From Paraburkholderia diazotrophica (lineage in GTDB: Bacteria > Pseudomonadota > Gammaproteobacteria > Burkholderiales > Burkholderiaceae), in assembly GCF_900108945.1 (NCBI RefSeq), contig NZ_FNYE01000002.1, positions 310,001-374,000 on the forward strand: 64,000 nt of DNA. The letters run 5' to 3'. The first letter of the stretch is position 1. Each line of letters begins with the position of its first letter. Of this stretch, positions 56,636-64,000 are shown one piece after another. A program made the position numbers and the translations under genes. Below the pieces are notes generated by a model. That model had not been told where the DNA came from, did not search any database, and was given only the letters and a program-made list of their open reading frames with translations.

Positions 56636-57418
56636 TTACATGCGGAAGTGTTCGCCCAGATAGACGCGGCGCACGCTCTCGTTTTCGATGATGTCGCCGG
56701 GGGCGCCGGCCGCGAGCACGCTGCCGTCGCTGATGATGTATGCGTGATCGCAGATACCGAGGGTCTCCCGGACGTTGTGATCGGTGATGAGCACGCCGAT
56801 GTTGCGCTGCTTCAGGAACTTCACGATCTTCTGGATTTCCAGCACGGCGATCGGGTCGACGCCCGCGAACGGCTCGTCGAGCAGAATGAAGCTCGGGTTC
56901 GTCGCGAGCGCTCGTGCAATTTCGACACGGCGGCGCTCGCCACCCGACAGCGACAGCGCAGGATTTTCACGCAGATGGGCAATCTGCAGTTCGTCGAGCA
57001 AAGCTTCCGTGCGCGACGCGATCGCATCTTTCGACAGCCGCTTGCCGTCGTCGTCGATCTGCAGTTCGAGCACGGCGCGGATGTTTTCCTCGACCGAGAG
57101 CTTGCGGAAAACGGAAGCTTCCTGCGGCAGATACGACAGTCCGAGCGACGCGCGCTTGTGAATCGGCAGGAGACTGATCGACTTGCCGTCGAGGTCGATC
57201 TCGCCGGCATCGAGCGGCACGAGGCCGACGATCATATAGAATGATGTGGTCTTGCCCGCGCCGTTCGGCCCGAGCAGTCCGACCACTTCACCGCTTTTCA
57301 CGTCGAGCGACACGTCCTTGACGACCGTGCGCGAGCCATAGCGCTTCTTCAGATTGCGTACGACGAGCGAACTGCTGGTGCCGGCGGGCTTTCGGTTGGG
57401 AAGGGCAGGGGCGCTCAC
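56636..57418 (-). CDS. lptB: LPS export ABC transporter ATP-binding protein
   Basis: ATPase of the Lpt bridge that carries lipopolysaccharide to the cell surface. The 260 residues have [20 protein letters not shown] (Walker A), [20 protein letters not shown] (signature) and [16 protein letters not shown] (Walker B). An N-terminal extension of about 15 residues precedes the ABC core. Its start overlaps lptA by four bases. Confidence 0.97.
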   Translation of the reverse strand: MSAPALPNRKPAGTSSSLVVRNLKKRYGSRTVVKDVSLDVKSGEVVGLLGPNGAGKTTSFYMIVGLVPLDAGEIDLDGKSISLLPIHKRASLGLSYLPQEASVFRKLSVEENIRAVLELQIDDDGKRLSKDAIASRTEALLDELQIAHLRENPALSLSGGERRRVEIARALATNPSFILLDEPFAGVDPIAVLEIQKIVKFLKQRNIGVLITDHNVRETLGICDHAYIISDGSVLAAGAPGDIIENESVRRVYLGEHFRM

Positions 57419-58092
57419 GGCTTCGTCGTTCCTTGTCCTTGGAATTGGTTGGTCGGTTGCAGCGTCGCGGACGGGCCGCTGATCGGTTGCGCGCCGCCGT
57501 TGCGCGGCGACAGCATCGCGCGCACGCGGCCATTGGGATTGCCCGGACCCGCGACGTCCTTGCCGGCCTTCGCCGTGTAGAAATCGTTCTGGCCGTCATA
57601 CGTGATGACGCTGCCATGCACTTCGTCCATCAGCGTCGTGAGGCCTTGCAGACGGCGCACCGTTGCACGCGTCGTCAGCGTGGTGAGGTCCTGCTTGCCG
57701 TCGTAGTCGATGCGTTCGGCATCGCCGTCGATGTATTCGTTGACGCCGTCGCGCTTCTGGCGGAAATACGCGAGATTCTTGCCCGTCGACGTGCCCGTTG
57801 CATACTGATAGCCCTGCGGGTCCTGCGAAACTTCGACGCGGTCCGCCTTGATGACGATCGTGCCTTTTGTCGCGACCACGTGGCCGGTGAAAATGTTGAC
57901 CTGCTTGAGGTCGTCGTACGTCATGTTGTCCGCTTCGATGTTGAGCGGCTTGTCCTTGTCGGCACGCTCTGCGTGCGCGAGCGGCGCAAAACCGGCGAGC
58001 GGTAATGCGAGCAACAGTGCCGCAAATCCGGCGCGGCTCGCGCACAGCGCGCGCATGCGGCCGGACTCAAAACGGGGGAACGATTCGTTCAT
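57415..58092 (-). CDS. lptA: LPS transport periplasmic protein LptA
   Basis: Periplasmic bridge protein of 225 residues: signal peptide ending near PLAHA-ER, then a beta-jellyroll of the OstA type with [20 protein letters not shown] and [20 protein letters not shown]. The Gly/Pro/Gln-rich tail is longer than in E. coli LptA. It lies between lptC and lptB, matching the lptC-lptA-lptB operon. Confidence 0.94.
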   Translation of the reverse strand: MNESFPRFESGRMRALCASRAGFAALLLALPLAGFAPLAHAERADKDKPLNIEADNMTYDDLKQVNIFTGHVVATKGTIVIKADRVEVSQDPQGYQYATGTSTGKNLAYFRQKRDGVNEYIDGDAERIDYDGKQDLTTLTTRATVRRLQGLTTLMDEVHGSVITYDGQNDFYTAKAGKDVAGPGNPNGRVRAMLSPRNGGAQPISGPSATLQPTNQFQGQGTTKP

Positions 58093-58113
58093 GCAGTCAC
58101 GCCTGGAATTGGA

Positions 58114-58719
58114 TTACCCGGGTTGCTTCTGGGAGCCGCCGGAGTCGACGGGGGCGATGGCGCCGCGCACGTTGCCGAATAGCTGCATGACCCGGGTGAC
58201 ATTGTTGTATTTCATGCCGCTGGCCGTCATGATCGACTGGCCGCGCTGAAGTTTAACCGGCTTTTCTGTCTCGATCACATCGTCGTTGACGAGCACGCGG
58301 AAATGCGAGGAATCGGCCTGCATTTGCGGATCGCCGTAGCCTGCGTCGCGCAGGATGCGCGCGTTGTCGTACAGATCGACGATCGACGCGTCCGCGTTCA
58401 CCGTGCCGCGATCGCCCGTCGCGGTGACGACGGGCTTGGCGGGCTGAAACGCGCGGATCGCGGGCTTCGTCAGGTCGCTCACTTCGGTGTCCTCGTAGTG
58501 AACGAGCTTCGCCGCGGTGAGGCGGTATTGCGTCGCGCCCGACTGATCGAGCTCGGACACCGAGAAGCTGTCGGCGAAATAATCGGGCGTGTGCTGCTTC
58601 GGCTTGACCGCGCCTTCGTTCTGGCGCGGCAGCGTCGCTTGCAGCAGCCAATATGTGATTCCTGCGAGCGCCGCCATCGCGACGAGCGGTATCAGCGAAG
58701 TCCAGCGAAACCGGTTCAT
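58114..58719 (-). CDS. lptC: LPS export protein LptC
   Basis: Inner-membrane-anchored jellyroll protein that passes LPS from LptBFG to LptA. The 201 residues begin with MNRFRWTSLIPLVAMAALAG, an N-terminal helix, then ADSFSVSELDQSGATQYRLT and HYEDTEVSDLTKPAIRAF, typical of LptC. The start overlaps the kdsC stop by four bases, indicating coupled translation. Confidence 0.93.
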   Translation of the reverse strand: MNRFRWTSLIPLVAMAALAGITYWLLQATLPRQNEGAVKPKQHTPDYFADSFSVSELDQSGATQYRLTAAKLVHYEDTEVSDLTKPAIRAFQPAKPVVTATGDRGTVNADASIVDLYDNARILRDAGYGDPQMQADSSHFRVLVNDDVIETEKPVKLQRGQSIMTASGMKYNNVTRVMQLFGNVRGAIAPVDSGGSQKQPG

Positions 58720-59279
58720 CCGACGAGGCCTCGCGGCATCTCGCCGCTGCACGCCGCCGCGAGCAGCGCGTCATAGCGGCCTTGCGCGCGCAGCAGCGCA
58801 TCGCATACTTCGCGCACGGCGCCGTGGCCGCCGTGCGCTTCGCTGACCCAGTGTGCACGGGCGATCACTTCGGGATGCGAGTTCGCCGGCGCGGCCGCGA
58901 AGCCGACTTTCAGCATGACGGCCAGATCGACCCAGTCGTCGCCCATGTAGCCGCATTCTTCGGGCGTGCGGCCTGTTTCGTTCAGCAGCTGCGCGAACGC
59001 GTCGAGCTTGTGCTCGACGCCTTGATAAAGGTGCGTGATGCGCAATTCCCGCGCGCGCACCGCGACGATGCCCGACTTGCGCCCCGTGATGATCGCCGTG
59101 TCGATGCCGGCTTCGCGCAGCAGTTTTGCGCCGTGGCCGTCCATCGAATTGAACGCCTTCATCGTGTCGCCTTCGGCCGTAAACAGCAGGCCGCCGTCGG
59201 TGAGCACGCCGTCGACGTCGAAAATCATCAGCTTCACGCGGCTCGCGCGTTCGGCCGCGGTCAGGGCGGAAGAGGCCAT
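58716..59279 (-). CDS. kdsC: 3-deoxy-D-manno-octulosonate 8-phosphate phosphatase
   Basis: HAD phosphatase of the Kdo pathway for the LPS core. The 187 residues contain the DxD nucleophile motif in LMIFDVDGVLTDGGLLF, AIITGRKSGIVAVRARELRI and GYMGDDWVDLAVMLKVGFAA. It starts at the same base at which kdsD ends, so the genes overlap, and follows kdsD in the Kdo operon. Confidence 0.96.
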   Translation of the reverse strand: MASSALTAAERASRVKLMIFDVDGVLTDGGLLFTAEGDTMKAFNSMDGHGAKLLREAGIDTAIITGRKSGIVAVRARELRITHLYQGVEHKLDAFAQLLNETGRTPEECGYMGDDWVDLAVMLKVGFAAAPANSHPEVIARAHWVSEAHGGHGAVREVCDALLRAQGRYDALLAAACSGEMPRGLVG

Positions 59280-60262
59280 CAGATCACCTTCTTCGAGAAC
59301 AGGTCGTGCATGTTGAGCGCGCCGATGAGCTTGCCCGTTTCATCGACGACGAGCATCTGATTGATGCGATGACGCTCCATCAGTTCCACGGCCTCGACGG
59401 CGAGCCGGTCGGGACCGATCGTACGCGGGCCATGTGTCATGACGGATTCGATGGGCAGCGCGCGGAAATCGCCGTCGCGTTCGAGCACGCGGCGCAGGTC
59501 GCCGTCGGTGAAAATGCCCTTGACGCGCTCGTTTTCGTCGACGATGGCCGTCATGCCCATGCGCTTCGCCGTCAACTGGAACAGCGCGTCGCGCACGGTC
59601 GATCCGGACAGGACCATCGGCATCTGATCGCCCGTGCGCATCACGTCGCGCACATACGTGAGCAGGCGCCGGCCGAGCGCGCCGCCCGGATGCGAGCGCG
59701 CGAAATCGTCTTCTCCGAAGCCACGCGCTTCGAGCACGGCCACCGCGAGCGCGTCGCCGAGCGCGAGTGCTGCCGTCGTGCTCGCCGTCGGCGCGAGATT
59801 CAGAGGACACGCTTCTTTTTCGACGCCGCAATATAGATGGACGTCGGCGAGCCTGGCGAGACTCGAAGTCGGGCGGCCCGTCATCGCGATCAGTTTTGCG
59901 CCGAGGCGCTTGATCAGCGGCAGGATCGAGACCAGTTCCTCGGATTCGCCGGAATTCGACATACCGATGAACACGTCTTCGGCCGTGACCATGCCGAGGT
60001 CGCCGTGGCTCGCTTCGGCGGGGTGCACGAAGAACGCGGGCGTGCCCGTGCTGGCGAGCGTCGCCGCCAGCTTGCGCGCGATATGACCGGATTTGCCAAT
60101 GCCTGAGACGACCACGCGTCCACGGCAGCCGAGAATGAAATCGATCGCTTCGACGAAAGAGTCGTCGAGATGATCGCGAAGGGAGCGCACGGCGTCCGCT
60201 TCGATGTCGAGCACGTCACGAGCGAGCGCAAGTGCCCGATCGCCATTGATTTTCGCTATCAT
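59279..60262 (-). CDS. kdsD: arabinose-5-phosphate isomerase KdsD
   Basis: Converts ribulose-5-phosphate to arabinose-5-phosphate, the precursor of Kdo. The 327 residues have an N-terminal SIS domain (about 35-180; VVVSGIGKSGHIARKLAATL, FIGMSNSGESEELVSILPLI) and two C-terminal CBS domains. ATG 60262 is preferred over 60328. First gene of the kdsD-kdsC-lptC-lptA-lptB run. Confidence 0.96.
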   Translation of the reverse strand: MIAKINGDRALALARDVLDIEADAVRSLRDHLDDSFVEAIDFILGCRGRVVVSGIGKSGHIARKLAATLASTGTPAFFVHPAEASHGDLGMVTAEDVFIGMSNSGESEELVSILPLIKRLGAKLIAMTGRPTSSLARLADVHLYCGVEKEACPLNLAPTASTTAALALGDALAVAVLEARGFGEDDFARSHPGGALGRRLLTYVRDVMRTGDQMPMVLSGSTVRDALFQLTAKRMGMTAIVDENERVKGIFTDGDLRRVLERDGDFRALPIESVMTHGPRTIGPDRLAVEAVELMERHRINQMLVVDETGKLIGALNMHDLFSKKVI

Positions 60263-60410
60263 CCGGGGAGTATAGCAAAGGCGTATGTTCGCCGCGCCGG
60301 GACCGACCGTTCCGGACATTGCCTTCACCGGCCCTTCGACCTTGCTGCGCGGGCGTTTGCGCGTGGCTTCGCTGACGAACCAGGACGCTCTCTCCGATGC
60401 GCTTTTGCCG

Positions 60411-62414
60411 ATGATTTCCCCGCTCGAAATGACGCTGTTTCTGCTGCTGGCTTCAGTGGTGGGCGTCGTCGTGTTCCGTTATCTGAACCTGCCGCCGATG
60501 CTGGGTTATCTGACGGTGGGGATCGTCGTCGGGCCGCACGCGTTCGGCATCGTGCCCGATTCCGTCGGCGCGCAGAATCTCGCTGAATTCGGCGTCGTGT
60601 TCCTGATGTTCTCGATCGGCCTGGAGTTTTCGCTCGCGAAACTGCGCTCGATGCGCCGGCTCGTGTTCGGCCTCGGGCTGCTGCAGGTGCTCGGCACGGT
60701 GGCCGTTGCGGTATCGGTCGGTCTGGTGCTGGAGCGCTGGGTGCATATCTCGTGGCAGGGCAGCGTCGCGCTGGGCGGCGCGCTCGCGATGTCGTCGACG
60801 GCCATCGTCAGCAAGATGCTCGCGGAGCGGCTCGAGATCGAGACCGAGCATGGCCGCAATATCTTCGGCGTGCTGCTGTTCCAGGATCTCGCCGTCGTGC
60901 CGCTTCTGATCATCATCTCCGCGCTGGGCGGCAATTCGGACGATCTGATGAAAGCGCTCGGCATCGCGTCGATCAAGATCGTGATCGCGCTGTCGCTGCT
61001 GCTGATCGTCGGGCAGAAATTCATGACGCGCTGGTTCAACGTCGTGGCGCGCCGCCGTTCGCAGGAACTGTTCGTCCTGAACCTGCTGCTCGTCACACTG
61101 GGCGCGGCGTTCATCACCGACAGGTTCGGCCTGTCGCTCGCGCTGGGCGCGTTCATCGCTGGCATGCTGATCGCCGAGACGCCGTATCGGCATCAGGTGG
61201 AAGAGGACATCAAGCCGTTTCGCGACGTGCTGCTCGGTCTCTTCTTCGTGACCACGGGCATGCTGCTGAATCCGCGCGTGATCTGGACGCATCCGCTCGT
61301 CGTGCTCGCGTTTCTGATTGGTCCGCTGCTGCTGAAAGCCGTGATGATCACGGGGCTCGCGCGACTGTTCGGCGCGACGCCCGGCGTGGCGATGCGCACG
61401 GGTATCGGGCTCGCACAGGCGGGCGAGTTCGGCTTTGTGCTGCTCAATCTGATCCTCGATAAGCACCTGGTCGACGCGACGTTCCTGCAGGCGATTCTCG
61501 CCGCGATGCTGCTGTCGATGCTCGCCGCGCCGTTCCTCATTCAGAACGCGGATCGCATCGTGCTGCGGCTGTCGTCGACCGAATGGATGATGCAGTCGTT
61601 GCAGATGACGCGCATCGCGACGCAAAGCCTGAAGCAAACGGGCCACGTGATCATCTGCGGCTACGGCCGCGCCGGGCAGAATCTCGCGCGGATGCTGGAG
61701 CACGAAGGGCTCTCGTATGTCGCCCTCGACCTCGATCCCGATCGCGTGGCGGCGGCCGCGGCGGCGGGCGAATCGGTCGTGTTCGGCGACGCCGGGCGGC
61801 GCGAGTCGCTGCTCGCGGCGGGTATCCATCGCGCGGCGACCGTCGCCATCACGTACGCGAATACGCCGTCGGCGCTGCGCGTGCTGCACAACATCCACGA
61901 ACTCGAGCCGACGCTGCCCGTCATTGTGCGCACCGTCGACGACAGCGACCTCGAAAAGCTGCTTGCCGCGGGAGCGACGGAAGTGATTCCGGAAATCGTC
62001 GAAGGCAGTCTGATGCTCGCGTCGCACACGCTCGTCGTAATGGGCGTGCCGATGCGGCGCGTCGTGCGGCGCGTCGAGGAGTTGCGCGACGAACGCTATA
62101 GTCTGCTGCGCGGCTATTTCCACGGCGCGGACGACGTCGATGACGACGACGGCCACGAGCAGGTGCGGCTACAATCGGTCCCCGTCGACGAGAAGGCGGA
62201 TGCCGTCGGGCGTACGCTCGAAGAGCTTGGCCTCTTCGATCTCGGCGTCGAAGTGACGGCGATCCGGCGGCACGGCATTCGCGGCGTCGAGCCCGATCCA
62301 TCGACTAAACTTCGCGCAAGCGACATCGTCGTGCTGCGCGGCCTGCCTGAAGCACTGGCGGAAGCGGAGGAGCGTCTGTCGAGGCATCGGCGCGCGGGCG
62401 CGGCGGCGGCCTGA
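60411..62414 (+). CDS. Kef-type cation:proton antiporter with TrkA and RCK domains
   Basis: Monovalent cation/proton antiporter (CPA2) of 667 residues. The first about 390 residues form a membrane domain (12 or so helices; [40 protein letters not shown]). A regulatory Rossmann TrkA-N domain follows ([20 protein letters not shown] near 415), and a TrkA-C type domain ends the protein. Kef systems export potassium in response to glutathione adducts, but the ion cannot be fixed from sequence. ATG 60411 is inferred; divergent from kdsD with 148 bp between starts. Confidence 0.92.
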   Translation: MISPLEMTLFLLLASVVGVVVFRYLNLPPMLGYLTVGIVVGPHAFGIVPDSVGAQNLAEFGVVFLMFSIGLEFSLAKLRSMRRLVFGLGLLQVLGTVAVAVSVGLVLERWVHISWQGSVALGGALAMSSTAIVSKMLAERLEIETEHGRNIFGVLLFQDLAVVPLLIIISALGGNSDDLMKALGIASIKIVIALSLLLIVGQKFMTRWFNVVARRRSQELFVLNLLLVTLGAAFITDRFGLSLALGAFIAGMLIAETPYRHQVEEDIKPFRDVLLGLFFVTTGMLLNPRVIWTHPLVVLAFLIGPLLLKAVMITGLARLFGATPGVAMRTGIGLAQAGEFGFVLLNLILDKHLVDATFLQAILAAMLLSMLAAPFLIQNADRIVLRLSSTEWMMQSLQMTRIATQSLKQTGHVIICGYGRAGQNLARMLEHEGLSYVALDLDPDRVAAAAAAGESVVFGDAGRRESLLAAGIHRAATVAITYANTPSALRVLHNIHELEPTLPVIVRTVDDSDLEKLLAAGATEVIPEIVEGSLMLASHTLVVMGVPMRRVVRRVEELRDERYSLLRGYFHGADDVDDDDGHEQVRLQSVPVDEKADAVGRTLEELGLFDLGVEVTAIRRHGIRGVEPDPSTKLRASDIVVLRGLPEALAEAEERLSRHRRAGAAAA

Positions 62415-62527
62415 CGTTTGCTGCCGTCCATCGACATCGATCACGCGGCGGCGCTCGACGAACGCGCGCCGTATTCAAGCAACTCACTGGAAACATCGGG
62501 GTCTTCGACGACCCGTCTGGAGTCATC

Positions 62528-63094
62528 ATGTCCAACGCGCCTGCGAACAAGCCATTCGATCCGGCCGAATACATCAACAGCCAGATCCGCACGGTGCCCG
62601 ACTGGCCGCAGGCCGGCGTGCAGTTTCGCGACATCACGCCGTTGCTGCAAAACCCGAAAACGCTGCGCGTGCTGATCGATATGTTCGTGCAGCGCTATAT
62701 CGATCAGAAGCTCGACTACATCGCGGGGCTCGACGCGCGCGGCTTCATCATCGGGCCGATTCTCGCGTACGAGCTGAACCTCGGCTTCATCCCGATCCGC
62801 AAGATCGGCAAGCTGCCGTATAGAACGGTGTCCGAATCGTATGCGCTCGAATACGGCACGGCGACCGTCGAGATTCATGAGGACGCGTGCAAGCCCGGCG
62901 ACCGCATCGTGATCGTCGACGATCTGATCGCGACGGGCGGCACGATGATGGCGGGAAAGAAGCTGCTCGAGCGTCTTGGCGCGACGGTGGTCGAAGGGGC
63001 GGCGATCATCGATCTGCCCGACCTCGGCGGCTCGAAGCTGCTGCGCGATGCCGGGCTGCCGCTTTTCACCGTGACGGGATTCGGCGGTCATTGA
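62528..63094 (+). CDS. apt: adenine phosphoribosyltransferase
   Basis: Salvages adenine to AMP with PRPP. The 188 residues contain [40 protein letters not shown] and the PRPP loop [18 protein letters not shown]. It follows the antiporter gene after 113 bp. Confidence 0.97.
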   Translation: MSNAPANKPFDPAEYINSQIRTVPDWPQAGVQFRDITPLLQNPKTLRVLIDMFVQRYIDQKLDYIAGLDARGFIIGPILAYELNLGFIPIRKIGKLPYRTVSESYALEYGTATVEIHEDACKPGDRIVIVDDLIATGGTMMAGKKLLERLGATVVEGAAIIDLPDLGGSKLLRDAGLPLFTVTGFGGH

Positions 63095-63119
63095 GTCTTT
63101 CCAACGGAGCTTCCGAGCA

Positions 63120-63734
63120 ATGCCCAATTTCCTGCTCTTTCTCGCGACGTCGATAGCGATCACGTTCGCGCCCGGCCCCGACAATCTGCAAGTGCTCGCG
63201 CGCGGCATTTCGCAAGGACGGGCGGCGGGCTTCGTCGCCGCGCTCGGTTTCGCCGCGGGCATTTCGTTTCACACGACGCTCGCGGCGCTCGGCGTCGCCG
63301 CCGTGCTGCGCTCGTCGCCTGTCGCGTTTCAGATCATCAAGCTCGCGGGCGCTGCGTATCTCGTGTGGATCGGCATCAAGGCATTGCGCAGCAACGGTCT
63401 CGCGACGGCGCACGAGCGCCCGCCGCAGCCGCTTTCGTCGATCTTCAGGCAGAGCGTGGTCGGCAACATGATGAACCCGAAGGTGACGCTGTTCTTCGTC
63501 GTGTTCCTGCCGCAATTCGTCGACCCGCATGGCGCGCAGAGCGCCACGTTGCAGATGCTCGAACTGGGCGCGCTGTTCATGATGCAAACCGTCGTCGTGT
63601 TCTCGCTGTTCGGCGTGTGCGCGGGTGTGATCGGCGGATGGCTGCGGCGTCGTCCGCGCGTGGGCGTGTGGCTTGACCGGCTCGCGGGCGCGACGTTCAT
63701 CGCGATCGGTATCCGCGTCGCGCTGCGCGATTGA
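63120..63734 (+). CDS. LysE family translocator
   Basis: A 204-residue membrane exporter of the LysE/RhtB family with six expected helices. FAPGPDNLQVLARGISQGRA is the family's N-terminal motif, and LAGAAYLVWIGIKALR and NPKVTLFFVVFLPQFVDP follow. Substrates are usually amino acids, but none can be assigned here. It lies 25 bp after apt. Confidence 0.93.
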   Translation: MPNFLLFLATSIAITFAPGPDNLQVLARGISQGRAAGFVAALGFAAGISFHTTLAALGVAAVLRSSPVAFQIIKLAGAAYLVWIGIKALRSNGLATAHERPPQPLSSIFRQSVVGNMMNPKVTLFFVVFLPQFVDPHGAQSATLQMLELGALFMMQTVVVFSLFGVCAGVIGGWLRRRPRVGVWLDRLAGATFIAIGIRVALRD

Positions 63735-63817
63735 TTTGATTGATTCGTTGTTTGCCGCTTGAGTCGTCTGAGTTGTCGGTTGGTTCGTCATCACGTAGCA
63801 CGCTGTCTGGAGCTTTC

Positions 63818-64000
63818 ATGTCTTTGCCTTGCATTGCCGCCGCGCGTCGCTTCGATCCTTCGCAACATCTTCCGTTCGTGATCGACGGGGAGCGCGTCGG
63901 CTGGATTCGCGCGACCGACGTGCCGCTGCTCGTGCGCTGGCCGGATGTGTTCGACATCGATGCGAAGAGCGTTACGTTGGCGCCGCAATTCAGCACCGTC
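63818..64000 (+). CDS. NUDIX hydrolase family protein (DUF4743-like N-terminus), 3' end cut
   Basis: The first 61 codons are present. LPFVIDGERVGWIRATDVPL and LVRWPDVFDIDAKSV resemble the DUF4743 N-terminal domain that precedes a NUDIX domain, but the NUDIX box lies beyond the window. ATG 63818 is 83 bp after lysE. The assignment rests on the N-terminus alone. Confidence 0.65.
   Translation, partial: MSLPCIAAARRFDPSQHLPFVIDGERVGWIRATDVPLLVRWPDVFDIDAKSVTLAPQFSTV

Overview
The window is a contiguous stretch of a GC-rich betaproteobacterial chromosome. Gene content and order fit the Burkholderia sensu lato group (Paraburkholderia, Caballeronia or Burkholderia), main chromosome. The signature blocks are the caa3-like oxidase cluster with twin-transmembrane and DUF2970 proteins, the rapZ-hprK-ptsN-hpf-rpoN-lptBAC-kdsCD block, and a GlcNAc phosphotransferase cluster with a fused EIIA-HPr-EI protein. 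This assignment rests on protein sequence and synteny only; no species is claimed.

Layout. 1-2.3 kb: end of a tRNA 2'-O-methyltransferase, a ComF-like phosphoribosyltransferase and BioC. 2.5-13.5 kb: an aerobic cytochrome c oxidase locus carrying structural subunits II, I and III, copper and heme A assembly factors (CtaG, SURF1, two Sco-type proteins, CtaA, CtaB) and three very small membrane proteins. 13.7-17.6 kb: a chemoreceptor, a MetQ-type binding protein and a MarR-GNAT fusion. 17.9-25.4 kb: the nag cluster (nagR, nagA, nagB-II, nagF, nagE), a complete import and catabolic route for N-acetylglucosamine under a GntR regulator. 25.5-27.3 kb: a small accessory insertion with a probable polymorphic toxin, its probable immunity protein and a C-terminal relic of a tyrosine integrase. 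27.4-30.5 kb: cytochrome bd oxidase (cydP, cydA, cydB, cydX), a high-affinity alternative to the first oxidase. 30.8-38.1 kb: the heat-shock sigma factor RpoH behind a perfect CIRCE box, PagL, LeuA with a possible leader ORF, YbiB, and an isomerase/hydrolase pair for aromatic-ring catabolites.

38.2-48.6 kb is housekeeping: ftsY, rsmD, coaD, a ferredoxin, hisC, pth, rplY, prs, tRNA-Gln, ispE, lolB and a TPR protein. 48.7-50.7 kb holds the 8-oxoguanine repair pair mutM-mutY. 50.7-60.3 kb holds a LON-domain protein, rapZ, hprK, ptsN, hpf, rpoN, lptB, lptA, lptC, kdsC and kdsD, linking the nitrogen phosphotransferase system and sigma-54 to lipopolysaccharide synthesis and export. 60.4-64 kb holds a Kef-type antiporter, apt, a LysE-family exporter and the start of a NUDIX-type gene.

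Most of the window is conserved core genome. The accessory part is 25.5-27.3 kb, where the toxin-immunity pair sits beside a dead integrase. Other points worth attention are the CIRCE box before rpoH, the OmpA domain fused to oxidase subunit II, the second EIIB-like domain without its cysteine in NagE, and the possible leader ORF before leuA. Long antisense ORFs over most genes are artefacts of high GC and are left out.
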